Assembly: GCA_045592225.1 (NCBI GenBank)
Contig: JAZNUH010000069.1
Location: forward strand, 1-33,368
DNA length: 33,368 nt
Reading direction: 5' to 3'
Source: JAZNUH01 sp045592225
GTDB lineage: Bacteria > Bacillota > Clostridia > UMGS1883 > UMGS1540
Shown: in pieces, positions 1 to 9,000 of the stretch
Position numbering within the stretch: the first letter of the stretch is position 1
Layout of the letters: each line of letters opens with the position of its first letter
The notes under the pieces: generated by a model
The model's database searches: none
What the model was told of the DNA's origin: nothing
The model's input: the letters and a program-made list of their open reading frames with translations, nothing else
Program-made: the position numbers and the translations under genes

Positions 1-7
1 ATTAATC

Positions 8-31
8 ATATGTGCGAAAGCATATATTTTT
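8..31 (+). terminator. Possible intrinsic terminator or intergenic hairpin ahead of the binding-protein gene
   Basis: An 8-bp stem (8-15 with 20-27, one G-T wobble) closes a GAAA tetraloop and is followed by a short run of T. It could end an upstream transcript outside the window, or sit between a permease gene and the binding-protein gene and set their relative expression. The stem is AT-rich and fairly weak. Confidence 0.35.
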
Positions 32-60
32 AATAAAAAAATTTATAAGGAGGCACTATA

Positions 61-1389
61 ATGAAAAAAACACTCAGCATTTTATTGGTACTTATCATGG
101 CAGTATCAATAACAGCCTGCGGCGGCGACACAGCTGTTAACGTAGGTAATGAACTTTTAGAAGGATATGATCCTTCGGTAATGACAACACTGAATATGGC
201 AAACCCCGGTGGTGACACACTGACACCTGATGAAATGTTTGACACATTCAACGCAAAGGGTTTGAACATTGAACTTGTTGTTGATAAAACACCCTGGAAC
301 GATTTCCAGAGAAAGCTTAAGAGTCAGCTGGCTGCGAAGTCTCCCTCAACAGTATTTATTGTTGACTCGGGCTACTGTGCGTCACTGGGCGGCAAGAATG
401 CGGTTATGGATTTAACAGCAGTTGTTAACAGAGACTTAAACAAAGAAGATTATGTAGGCTCACTCTACGGTGCAAGCGATGCTGAAGGACACCTCTGGGG
501 TGTTCCTCACGCTATGAACTCTATTGCTATATTCTACAATAAGGCTATCTTTGACGAAAAGGGCGTTCCCTATCCTACAGAAGACTGGACATGGCAGGAT
601 ATGTATGATATAGCTAAGCAGCTCACATTTGACAGAGACGGCGACGGTGAAATTGATGTTTACGGCTACAACTGTTCACATAACATCACAGAAGGTTGGC
701 TGCCCGTTGTTCTGGCATCGGGTGCAGAACCCCTTGATGAAACACGTACAAAATCTACAATCAACACACCTGAATTTCTCGAAGGTATCCATCGTCTTGT
801 AGCTCCTATGGTTGAAGGCTTTGGTCCTGACAACGTTTGGTTAGCAAACGAAGGAAGCAATCAGCTGGCGTTCTGTAACGGTAAGCTGGCTATGTTTGTT
901 GGTCAGTCCAACAAAATTACAGCTGTTAACTCCAATATGCCCGAAGGTTTTGACTACGACGTACAGATTATGCCTATCGGTTGGGATGGCAACCGCTACT
1001 GCGTATACGTTCCCAACCAGTGGTCAATCTACTCAGGAGCAGATGTACAGCAGAAAGGTGCTGCATGGGAATGGGTTAAACATTATCTCAGTGCAGAAGG
1101 TCAGAAGATTGTAGCTGATACACGTCTTGCAGGCTTCCCCATACATAAGGCTGCTCTGGACTCCATCACAGATGCAGACACTGTTCCCGCTAACATTGAA
1201 GCCTTCTACGAGGGTATTGACGAATATGGTGTAACACTTTACGAAAACCCCTGTTGGACAGAGTGGAGAATGGAATGTGACAATCGTATAGTTCAGCTTC
1301 AGGGTAATGGCGGCGTAGGTGTTGAAGAAACAGTTAAGGAAATGCACGAATTTGTTCAGGAAGCTCTTGATTATTACTACGAAGTATAA
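61..1389 (+). CDS. ABC transporter extracellular substrate-binding lipoprotein (sugar type, family 1)
   Basis: This 442-residue protein is probably the lipid-anchored receptor of a sugar ABC importer. The N-terminus has a short positive start, a hydrophobic stretch and a lipobox ending in ITAC, with Cys20 as the likely acylated residue. The body looks like family 1 solute-binding proteins: a DKTPWNDFQRKL stretch early, then GVPHAMNSIAIFYNKAIFDEKG near residues 145-165, a hinge-region pattern usual in oligosaccharide binders. An AAGGAGG site lies 6 bases before the ATG. No permease or ATPase gene is present downstream, so these would have to lie upstream of the window or elsewhere. The next large gene is an SLH-anchored hydrolase, which suggests a shared glycan substrate. 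Its codons favour C-ending forms, as in the gene at 6070, consistent with high expression. The substrate cannot be told from sequence. Confidence 0.9.
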   Translation: MKKTLSILLVLIMAVSITACGGDTAVNVGNELLEGYDPSVMTTLNMANPGGDTLTPDEMFDTFNAKGLNIELVVDKTPWNDFQRKLKSQLAAKSPSTVFIVDSGYCASLGGKNAVMDLTAVVNRDLNKEDYVGSLYGASDAEGHLWGVPHAMNSIAIFYNKAIFDEKGVPYPTEDWTWQDMYDIAKQLTFDRDGDGEIDVYGYNCSHNITEGWLPVVLASGAEPLDETRTKSTINTPEFLEGIHRLVAPMVEGFGPDNVWLANEGSNQLAFCNGKLAMFVGQSNKITAVNSNMPEGFDYDVQIMPIGWDGNRYCVYVPNQWSIYSGADVQQKGAAWEWVKHYLSAEGQKIVADTRLAGFPIHKAALDSITDADTVPANIEAFYEGIDEYGVTLYENPCWTEWRMECDNRIVQLQGNGGVGVEETVKEMHEFVQEALDYYYEV

Positions 1390-1396
1390 TTGTTTG

Positions 1397-1428
1397 TCCC
1401 CATCAGCTTGGCTGGTGGGGATATTTTT
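1397..1428 (+). terminator. Intrinsic terminator after the binding-protein gene
   Basis: An 11-bp stem (1397-1407 with 1411-1421) has a TTG loop and one wobble pair, and is followed by a T-rich tract. It lies 8 bases after the stop codon and should separate the binding-protein transcript from the next gene. Confidence 0.85.
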
Positions 1429-1481
1429 AATGTCGGGTTTAAAAATAGATTTGACAAAATGTGCATTTGATAATATTACCC

Positions 1482-1511
1482 TTGACGGGCTACAAACAGG
1501 CAACATATAAT
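1482..1511 (+). promoter_or_regulatory. Sigma-A-type promoter of the 858-aa SLH hydrolase gene
   Basis: TTGACG at 1482-1487 and TATAAT at 1506-1511 are separated by 18 bases. A second TTGACA at 1451-1456 has only a weak partner (TATTAC at 1474-1479). Either would start transcription upstream of the ATG at 1557 and downstream of the preceding terminator. Confidence 0.65.
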
Positions 1512-1556
1512 TTAATTGAAGATAAAACATTACAGATAAAGAGGGGACTATTTATT

Positions 1557-4133
1557 ATGGAAAAAAGGTTGATGGCAGTTCTGTTTGCAGTACTCCTTGT
1601 GCTTTCTTTATTTACAGGAGTACTGGCAGACGAACAAAATGTGGCAGCAGAGCTTGTCAAGCTGCGACCTGCAATAGGCGCGGACAATCTGCTTGCAAAC
1701 GGTGATATGGAAACAATAGGAGAAGATGGATTTCCGGTAAAGGTTGACGCGCACGGTGGCTGGAATGTTAATAAGGTGACGCTTGAAACTCAGGAGGTGC
1801 ACAGCGGTAATTATGCTGCTAAAATAGAAACCTCTGACGGTGGCAGTCCCTGGGTACGAGTACAGGCATTTGACCTTATGGGCGGAGGTACATATCAGCT
1901 TTCCTTCTGGTATAAGGGTGAAATACGCAGTGAGGGAACGGGGTTCAATATTAAGTTTGAGGGTTATACCGATAACTCCATGCGAACAGATAATGATGTT
2001 ATTCAGACCGACCTGTATGAATTCCGTGATGCAGATGAGTGGACACAGGTGGTTTATACAGTAACTATACCCGATAACTGTAAAATGATTGCATTTTATC
2101 CAAGATGCTATCCTACAGACGGTACACTTTATGTAGATGATTTGAAGTTCTATCTCGTAGATGTACCTGCATATTTTGATTTTGACACAGACCAGATTTT
2201 TTATTACTCCGACCTTGAAACGGGAGTAGCAACTGTTTCGATTAAAGAATATGCAGAGAATATCGGCTATACTGCCGATTTTGCAATACTTGACGGTGAA
2301 ACAGAACTGTTTAAGGTTGAAGGGGTAAAATTCAACAAGCTCGGGAAGGCGCAATGCCTGTTTCCGCTGAGTGTCCTGACAGAGAAAAATAAGGAATATA
2401 CCCTGCGTATGGATGCAAAAAATCCCGACGGAACAGTTGCAGAGTTCTATGAGCAGGATATATATAAATACGACAGACCCACAATGCTTACACAAGAAGG
2501 CAATTTTATTGTAGATGGACAGCCTTTCTATCCGGCACTTTTGTACCACTCAAGAGACGTATCGACCATGAAAAAAGCAGTAGAGCAAGGTATAACGGTT
2601 GTGCAGACGCCGACAGAACCGACAGTGGAGGCAACTCTTGCGCGCTTTGACGAAATAGGAGCACAGGGAATGAAGGTTGCCCTTATCCTTTACGGTAACG
2701 GAAAGGCGGCAGGTGCGCCCGAAGCAAGAGAATGGCTTATAAATATGGTTAATGGTGTAAAGGATCATCCGGCATTTTTCTGCTGGATGACAATGGATGA
2801 GCCTCATGCCCACTATAACAACAGGCAGGAGCTTTACGATGTAATGACAGCGGGATATAAAACAATAAGGGATATTGACCCGGTTCATCCCATATACCAT
2901 TGTGAAGCAAGCACAGATAAGTATGCAACAGGCTTGAAATTTACTGATGCTATGGGTATTGACCCATATCCCGGTTCATTCTTTCCCTTTGAAACTCACG
3001 TTGCAGATGTAACTGCAGAGGCGGAAAAAATTTCAAGCAAATACGGCAAGGGCATTATTCAGATTCTTGAAGTATTTACATTTGGTAATGCGGCACCCAC
3101 AGAAGTACAGCTTCATTCCATGATGTATCAGTCTGTAATGGCAGGTGCCGATGCAAACGGTTATTTTCAGTGGACAATGAGCAGTCCGCAGGTAGACGGT
3201 GCAACACTTGATGTAAGTAAGTGGTGGCCGGTTATCACCGCATTCCGTGAAAAGGAATATGACATCGTTTGGAAGCACTACGGCAAGCATTACGACACAC
3301 AGGAATTTGCCAGGGTGCGTACCGATGATTATTGGATAGACGTATGGGTTGACGGCACAGATATGTACGCGGCTGTCCTGAACCGAAAGGCAGAGGCACA
3401 GAGCATAAGTGTACCTGCAACCAGCACAAATGGTCTTGTTAAAATAAACGATTATGAGGTTGTTCCTGTAAACGGAGACGCACCTGTAAATAAGACTGTG
3501 ACAGGGTTTGATGTTGATATGCCGTCGGGTGCAGCGCTGCTGTTTAAAATAACACCATCATCCGAGGTGGATTTTGGCGCATTAAACGAATTCGGAGACA
3601 TTTCCGGTTACAGCTGGGCGGCAGACGCAATTAACACAATGTATGAAAACGGCATTGTAAATGACAAGGGTAGCTGTGTATTTGCTCCTGATAAACCAGT
3701 TACAAGAGGCGACTTTGCAATGTTTTTGATTAACGCCTTAGGGCTTGAAAGCCAAATGTTCGGTGACAGCTTTGATGATGTGGACGCAAATGCAGAATAC
3801 GCAAAGGCAGTTGCTATAGGCAAGAAGCTTGGTATACTCAGGGGGACAGGAGATAATATGTTTAATCCCGAATTACCAATTACAAGACAAGACCTTTTTG
3901 TAATTTGTGCCAGAGGATTACGTATTACAGGCAAGCTTGAAAGTGCCGACAAGTCAGTACTTGGTAATTTTACAGACGAAAATCTTGTTGCAGAGTATGC
4001 TGCAGAAGATGTTGCCGCAATGGTATATTCAGGCTATTTGACAGGCAATGCAGACGGAACATTAAATCCTCTCGGTAACACATCGAGAGCGGAAAGTGCA
4101 GTTATAATGAGCAGATTATCGAATTTTAAATAG
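1557..4133 (+). CDS. Secreted SLH-anchored glycoside-hydrolase-like protein (one CBM-like module)
   Basis: I place the start at ATG 1557 because a signal peptide begins there (MEKRLMAVLFAVLLVLSLFT, cut near VLA) after a GAGGGG site; an in-frame GTG at 1461 lies upstream of the best promoter. The 858-residue product has a CBM4/9-like jelly-roll module at about 45-200, an Ig-like stretch at about 205-308, a TIM-barrel hydrolase-like domain at about 315-580 and three SLH repeats at about 680-858. The barrel holds FCWMTMDEP with Glu415 as candidate acid/base, a GIDPYPGS strand, and ILEVFTFG with Glu505. The SLH repeats carry TRGD, TRQD and SRAE, variants of the usual TRAE motif, and would bind pyruvylated secondary wall polymer. 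It is a paralogue of the protein at 6070. It probably cleaves a polysaccharide at the cell surface; the GH family and substrate are not clear. Confidence 0.85.
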   Translation: MEKRLMAVLFAVLLVLSLFTGVLADEQNVAAELVKLRPAIGADNLLANGDMETIGEDGFPVKVDAHGGWNVNKVTLETQEVHSGNYAAKIETSDGGSPWVRVQAFDLMGGGTYQLSFWYKGEIRSEGTGFNIKFEGYTDNSMRTDNDVIQTDLYEFRDADEWTQVVYTVTIPDNCKMIAFYPRCYPTDGTLYVDDLKFYLVDVPAYFDFDTDQIFYYSDLETGVATVSIKEYAENIGYTADFAILDGETELFKVEGVKFNKLGKAQCLFPLSVLTEKNKEYTLRMDAKNPDGTVAEFYEQDIYKYDRPTMLTQEGNFIVDGQPFYPALLYHSRDVSTMKKAVEQGITVVQTPTEPTVEATLARFDEIGAQGMKVALILYGNGKAAGAPEAREWLINMVNGVKDHPAFFCWMTMDEPHAHYNNRQELYDVMTAGYKTIRDIDPVHPIYHCEASTDKYATGLKFTDAMGIDPYPGSFFPFETHVADVTAEAEKISSKYGKGIIQILEVFTFGNAAPTEVQLHSMMYQSVMAGADANGYFQWTMSSPQVDGATLDVSKWWPVITAFREKEYDIVWKHYGKHYDTQEFARVRTDDYWIDVWVDGTDMYAAVLNRKAEAQSISVPATSTNGLVKINDYEVVPVNGDAPVNKTVTGFDVDMPSGAALLFKITPSSEVDFGALNEFGDISGYSWAADAINTMYENGIVNDKGSCVFAPDKPVTRGDFAMFLINALGLESQMFGDSFDDVDANAEYAKAVAIGKKLGILRGTGDNMFNPELPITRQDLFVICARGLRITGKLESADKSVLGNFTDENLVAEYAAEDVAAMVYSGYLTGNADGTLNPLGNTSRAESAVIMSRLSNFK

Positions 4134-4149
4134 ATCCTCTCCAAAGGGA

Positions 4150-4184
4150 AATCCCCGGCACATCAGGCGCCGGGGATTTTTCTT
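4150..4184 (+). terminator. Intrinsic terminator after the 858-aa SLH protein
   Basis: A 10-bp GC-rich stem (4150-4159 with 4169-4178) with a 9-base loop runs into a T-rich tract. It lies 16 bases after the stop codon. Confidence 0.88.
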
Positions 4185-4194
4185 AAAAAACCCC

Positions 4195-4223
4195 TTTTCA
4201 ATAAATGAAAATGGTGGTATAAT
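4195..4223 (+). promoter_or_regulatory. Extended -10 promoter of the DUF4364-SEDS pair
   Basis: TATAAT at 4218-4223 is preceded by TGG (extended -10). A poor -35, TTTTCA at 4195-4200, lies 17 bases upstream. It sits just after the preceding terminator and 30 bases before the start codon. Confidence 0.6.
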
Positions 4224-4253
4224 AAAATAAACACCGAAAAAGGGGGAGAGTAT

Positions 4254-4784
4254 ATGGCGTATGTATTCAGCGATCCGCTTGATGTAAAGCTTATAATACT
4301 TTATATAATAAAAAACTATAACAGCGCTCTTGATAACGGGCAGATTACAGATATATTTATGGCGCACGATTTTGTGGACTATTTCAGCATGCAGACCTAT
4401 CTTGATGAAATGGTGGGCAATAACCTTGTGCGTATATATATGGAAGATTCTCTCCGTACCTATGTGCTTACAGGCTACGGTGAAGAAGCACTGGAGGCAT
4501 TTAAGGACAGAATTCCTTTAAGTGTGCGCGAAAAAATACTTGAAAGCATAAAGACCTATAAGAAAAACCAGCAACAGAAAATGCAGGTTACAGCAACATA
4601 CCGTCCGGTTAATGAGCTTGACTATGTAATGGAATGCTCTCTTTCTGAAAACGGAACGCCGCTTTTCAGCATGCAGGTTAATACAGGCAGTGTGGAATTT
4701 GCAAAGCTGGGGTGTGAAAAATTCCGTGAGGACCCGCAAAAGATTTACGAACTGCTGCTTAAAACATTATGGGGTGAGGTGTAG
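4254..4784 (+). CDS. DUF4364 family protein
   Basis: This 176-residue cytosolic protein resembles the DUF4364 family, found mainly in Clostridia and uncharacterised. The N-terminal 90 residues read like a winged helix-turn-helix: helix DVKLIILYIIKNY, a second helix, then MVGNNLVRIYMEDSLRTYVLTGYG, which looks like a recognition helix followed by a wing and ends in an LT-x-x-G pattern common in small winged-helix regulators. The C-terminal part is a beta-rich domain of unknown role. No signal peptide or membrane segment is seen. A GGGGGAGAG site precedes the ATG. The next gene starts two bases after this stop, so the two are co-transcribed. A DNA-binding role is an inference from fold appearance only. 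Confidence 0.8.
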   Translation: MAYVFSDPLDVKLIILYIIKNYNSALDNGQITDIFMAHDFVDYFSMQTYLDEMVGNNLVRIYMEDSLRTYVLTGYGEEALEAFKDRIPLSVREKILESIKTYKKNQQQKMQVTATYRPVNELDYVMECSLSENGTPLFSMQVNTGSVEFAKLGCEKFREDPQKIYELLLKTLWGEV

Positions 4785-4786
4785 CT

Positions 4787-5899
4787 TTGACAAAACGTAA
4801 AAATATTTTCGGCTGGCTTGACGGCTGGCTGGTTGCAGGCGTGCTCGCTTGTGTGCTTATAGGCTTTTTTGTAATAGCAAGCTCCACACTCACACTGGGT
4901 CAGTCACGTTATCTTATTGTGCAGGGTGCGGCATTTGTTATAGGCGTAATTGCAATTTTGCTTATATGCAAAATTGACTATGATTATATAGGTCAGCTGG
5001 CCCCGTTTATTTTTGGCTTTAATATTATTTTGCTTGTTATAGTGCTTTTTGTGGGCGAGGGCAGAGATGAGGTAGGAACACAGGGCTGGATAAGATTTGG
5101 CTTTGTGGGAATACAGCCTGCCGAGCTTGTAAAGATAGGCTTTATTATAACCTTTGCAAAGCACCTTGAAATGGTGGGGGACGATATTGACAGACCTAAA
5201 AATGTTCTTCTCCTTCTGTTGCACGCAGGTATAATTACAGGACTTATTCTTTTGCAGCCTGACTTTGGTACCGCAATAGTGTTTGTGTTTATGTGTGTAA
5301 TGATGCTTTTTGTTGCAGGCATAAGCTGGAAGTATATTGCTGCTGCGTTCGGTACTGTGGCTGTTGGCGCAGTTCCTGTATGGATGTTTTTGCTAAAAGA
5401 CTTTCAGAAAAACAGAATTTTAAGCTTTTTTAATCCCGAGCTTGACCCTATGGGCAGCGGCTACCACGTTCTGCAGTCCAAAATTGCGATTGGTTCGGGC
5501 AAAACCATGGGTCAGGGACTGTTTCACGGTGTACAGACGCAGCTTGGCTACCTGCCCGAAAAACAGACCGACTTTATCTATGCGGTAATTGGTGAAGAAC
5601 TTGGTCTGTGGGGCGCACTTCTTGTATTGACTCTTTGTGTTGTTGTAGTTGTACGGTGCTTTGTAATTTCGGGCAAATCCCGCGACTTTTTCGGGCAGAT
5701 GCTTTGCGTGGGTGTAGGCAGTATGTTTATGTTCCACGTAATAGAAAATATAGGCATGTGCATAGGTATAATGCCTGTTACAGGTATTTCATTGCCCTTT
5801 ATAAGCTATGGTGGTTCCAATATGATTGCATCCCTTTTGGGCATAGCTCTTGTACTCAACGTAAATATGCGGAAAAAACCACTTAATTTTTATGGTTGA
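4787..5899 (+). CDS. rodA: RodA/FtsW-family (SEDS) peptidoglycan glycosyltransferase
   Basis: This is a 370-residue polytopic membrane protein with about ten hydrophobic segments. SEDS proteins polymerise lipid II into glycan strands together with a class B penicillin-binding protein. Family signatures seen are GTQGWIRFG and QPAELVKIGF near residues 100-120, LLQPDFGTA near 160, GQGLFHGVQTQLGYLPEKQTDF near 240-263 with Asp262 as the likely catalytic Asp, and PVTGISLPFISYGGSN near the C-terminus. The start is a TTG at 4787, chosen because GGTGAGGTG lies just upstream and inside the end of the DUF4364 gene. The absence of long hydrophilic tails and the sequence of the motifs favour RodA over FtsW. 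No class B PBP, mreB or mreC is in the window, so assignment to elongation, division or sporulation stays open. Confidence 0.9.
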   Translation: MTKRKNIFGWLDGWLVAGVLACVLIGFFVIASSTLTLGQSRYLIVQGAAFVIGVIAILLICKIDYDYIGQLAPFIFGFNIILLVIVLFVGEGRDEVGTQGWIRFGFVGIQPAELVKIGFIITFAKHLEMVGDDIDRPKNVLLLLLHAGIITGLILLQPDFGTAIVFVFMCVMMLFVAGISWKYIAAAFGTVAVGAVPVWMFLLKDFQKNRILSFFNPELDPMGSGYHVLQSKIAIGSGKTMGQGLFHGVQTQLGYLPEKQTDFIYAVIGEELGLWGALLVLTLCVVVVVRCFVISGKSRDFFGQMLCVGVGSMFMFHVIENIGMCIGIMPVTGISLPFISYGGSNMIASLLGIALVLNVNMRKKPLNFYG

Positions 5900-5931
5900 C
5901 ATAATTCCGTCCCTATGGGGCGGAATTATGT
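5899..5931 (+). terminator. Strong hairpin without a U-tract after the SEDS gene
   Basis: A 15-bp stem (5899-5913 with 5917-5931, one wobble) with a three-base TAT loop begins at the last base of the SEDS stop codon. The following bases are TACTCTCG, so a canonical U-run is missing. It may still stop transcription or protect the 3' end of the mRNA. Confidence 0.5.
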
Positions 5932-5970
5932 TACTCTCGTAAAATAATTTTGAAAATAATCGTTTTTACA

Positions 5971-5999
5971 TTGACAAGAGATACAGAAATATGTATAAT
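5971..5999 (+). promoter_or_regulatory. Consensus sigma-A promoter of the 1205-aa SLH protein
   Basis: TTGACA at 5971-5976 and TATAAT at 5994-5999 are separated by exactly 17 bases, with TG directly before the -10. This is a full consensus match and implies strong expression. The predicted leader is about 65 bases and contains the palindrome ACTGCGCAGT at 6010-6019. Confidence 0.9.
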
Positions 6000-6069
6000 A
6001 AAGTAAAATACTGCGCAGTCATTTTGTGATAAAACAAAAACTGTGCAAAAAAAGAATGGAGGACAAAAA

Positions 6070-9000
6070 ATGGCAAAAAGATTATTGGCAATCTTTGCAG
6101 CAGTTATGATGATGTTTACAATGGCAATCACAGTATCTGCGGCAAACGGCGAAATCCTTTTAAACGGCGGTTTTGAAGAAACCGGTACCGGTTGGTCTCT
6201 TCCGGCTGAAGCAGTTTATGCAGAAGCTGACGAAGCTTACGAAGGTGAAAGCGCGTTGAAAATTGAAAGCGACGGCAACGCTTTTGCAGACCAGATGGTT
6301 ACACTTCTTCCCGGCGGAGAGTACACAATTACAATGTACGCAAGAGGTGAGAACACAGAAAAGGCTCACATGAAGCTGCAGTACCAGACAGCTACAGGCG
6401 CGTGGAGTGCAACTCCCTTTGAGGGTGGCTGGCCTGTATCACCTGACTGGAAAAAGATTACTCAGAAGGTTGTTGTTCCCGATGACTGTATCAAAGCAGC
6501 TGTAATGATCAGACTTATCGGCGGCGGTAAAATCTGGTATGATAACGTTTCTATCCAGGGCCCCATTCCCGAACCTGCAGAAATTCAGAAGCGTATTGAT
6601 GCTGCTAACGAAGCTGCAAGAAAGAAGGCGGAAGAAGCAGCAAAAAGAGCGGCAAGAATTCCCTCTGTTACTATTGAAGAAACACTTCCCGAAGACGGCA
6701 GCTATCCCATTGTTGTAAACGGCGGATTTGAAGCAGGAACAAAGGGTTGGTCCTGCCCTCAGGAATGTGAACGCGTAGGTAAGATTGACGATCCTGACAA
6801 TGCTTACGAAGGTGCTGCAGCAATGAAGATAGACCATCAGGATAACTGCTTCTTTACACAGGTTATAAAGCTTGTTGGTGGTGAAAACTATACACTCAGC
6901 TTTTTTGCAAAGAGCGGCGGCAACCAGGTACGCGGCGTTGTTAAGCTGCAGGTATATGCCGGTGGCGTTCTCACAGCCGAAATGAGTGAAGGCTGGGATG
7001 TAGGTTCCAACTGGCAGAAATATACATGGAACTTTACAGCTCCCGAGGGTGCTACAAGCTCCGACCTTATGATGAGACTTATCGGCGGTGGTATAATCTA
7101 CTACGATAACATAGTTCTCGAAGGTCCTGTATCCGACGAAGTTGAAGCAGTTTATGATGAACTTATAAACGGCAAAAAGCAGGAAGGCGGAAATGTAGAT
7201 CATGTTCTTATGCCCGCAATCGGCGAACCCAACTTAATCAAGGGTGACCCCACAATGGAAACTCTCGATGCAGAAGGTCATCCCGAAGGCGTTGAAGTAT
7301 ACGGCACATGGGGACAGAATGCATCTGTTACAGATGATGCACATAGCGGCAAAAACGCTATGAAGGTAGAATCCTACTCCGGCGGATATCCCTGGATGAG
7401 AATGCAGGCACCCGACCTTATCGGTGGTGCTACATATCAGCTTACATTCTGGTACAAGGCACAGAACGTAAGTAACGATAAAACAATTAACGTTAAGTTC
7501 GAAGGTTATACAGATAATACAGCACGTAGTGATAACGGCGTTCTGGGTTACGATACATTCGCACTTGAAGATACAACCGAATGGAAACAGTTTGTTTACA
7601 CAATTCAGATTCCCGATAACTGTGGTATGCTGCTTATGTACCCCCGTGTATATGCAAGCATAGGTACTCTGGTAGTTGACGATATGGCACTCTACTGCGT
7701 AAAAATGCCTACAATGACATTTGACACAGACCTGGTATTCTACTATGAAGACCTTGAACAGGGTGTTGCAAAGTCCATACTTGCTCCTGCAAACAAGCAC
7801 ACAGAATATACATGTGACTTCCAGCTTTATGACGGCGAAACATTATTGGCAGAAGCTCTTAATGTTCCCTACAATGCTGATAATGAAGCAGGCTTTGTAT
7901 TCTCACTCAGCTACTTCAAAGAAATCCTTAAAGAATACACCCTGGTTATGACAGGTAAGGCTGCTGACGGTACAGTGCTTGAAACAAAGACACAGCCTCT
8001 GTACAAGATTCAGAGACCTTCGCTCCTTACAAAAGACGGTAACTTTATCGTTGACGGTAAGCCCTTCTATCCTGCAATGCTCTACCACGGCGGTGACTAC
8101 ACCACATGGAAACTTGCATCAGATAACGGAATTAACCTCGTTCAGGTATCTATAACAGGTGGTTCTACAGATGCCTTCAAGCTGCAGCTTGATAAGATGC
8201 ACGAAGCAGGCATGAAGGCAGCAGTTGTTCTCTACCACGGTATGAGAGCAGCAGGTGACCCCCAGAATATTGAAATGAACAAGAAGTATGTTGCTGAACT
8301 CAAAGACCATCCCGCTGTATTCTGCTGGATGACAATGGACGAACCTAACGCTCATTACACAGATAAAGAAGAGCTTGACGAGATTATGAGAAACGGTTAC
8401 AAAGCAATCAAAGAGATTGATAACGTTCATCCCATCTATCACTGTGAAGCTTCTACAGATAAGTATGCCTGGGGTCTTAAGTACAACGACTCCATGGGTA
8501 TCGACCCCTATCCCGGTTCCTTCAGCCCCTACGAAACTCACGTAGCTGACAAAACAGCTTACGCTGAAGAACTTGCAAGTAAGTACGGCAAGGGTATTAT
8601 CCAGATTCTCCAGGTGTTCACATTCGGTCACGGCCCCACAGCTACACCTACAGAAGAGCAGGTTAACTCCATGATGCATCAGTCTGTAATGGGCGGTGCA
8701 GATGCTAACGGTTACTATCCCTGGATTATGGATAGTCCCCAGATTGACGGTCCCTCCCTTGACAAGAGTATCTACTGGCCTGTAGTTACAAACTTTGCAA
8801 GCAAGGAATATGACATCATTTGGAAGCACTATGGTAAGCACTTTGATACAAAGTGGTTCTCCAAGGTAAGAGAAGACGGTTACTGGATTGATATGTGGGT
8901 AGACGGAACAGATGTATACACAATCGTTCTTAACAGACAGCCTAACGAACAGGTTATCAGCGTTTCCACACTTAGCCAGAACGGCAAAGTAAATCTTGGT

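Noticed and set aside
1461..1556. GTG start 32 codons upstream for the 858-aa SLH protein
   Set aside because: The extension overlaps the likely promoter, and the signal peptide begins only at ATG 1557.
1608..2549. A 313-codon open frame on the minus strand
   Set aside because: It lies entirely inside the SLH hydrolase gene at 1557, encodes a Cys/Ile-rich product without recognisable domains, and has no ribosome binding site. It is a shadow of the real gene, like those at 6439-7203 and 8119-8841.
6010..6019. Palindrome ACTGCGCAGT in the leader of the 1205-aa SLH gene as an operator
   Set aside because: It is only ten bases long and there is no second copy nearby, so I note it in the promoter entry but do not call a regulatory site.
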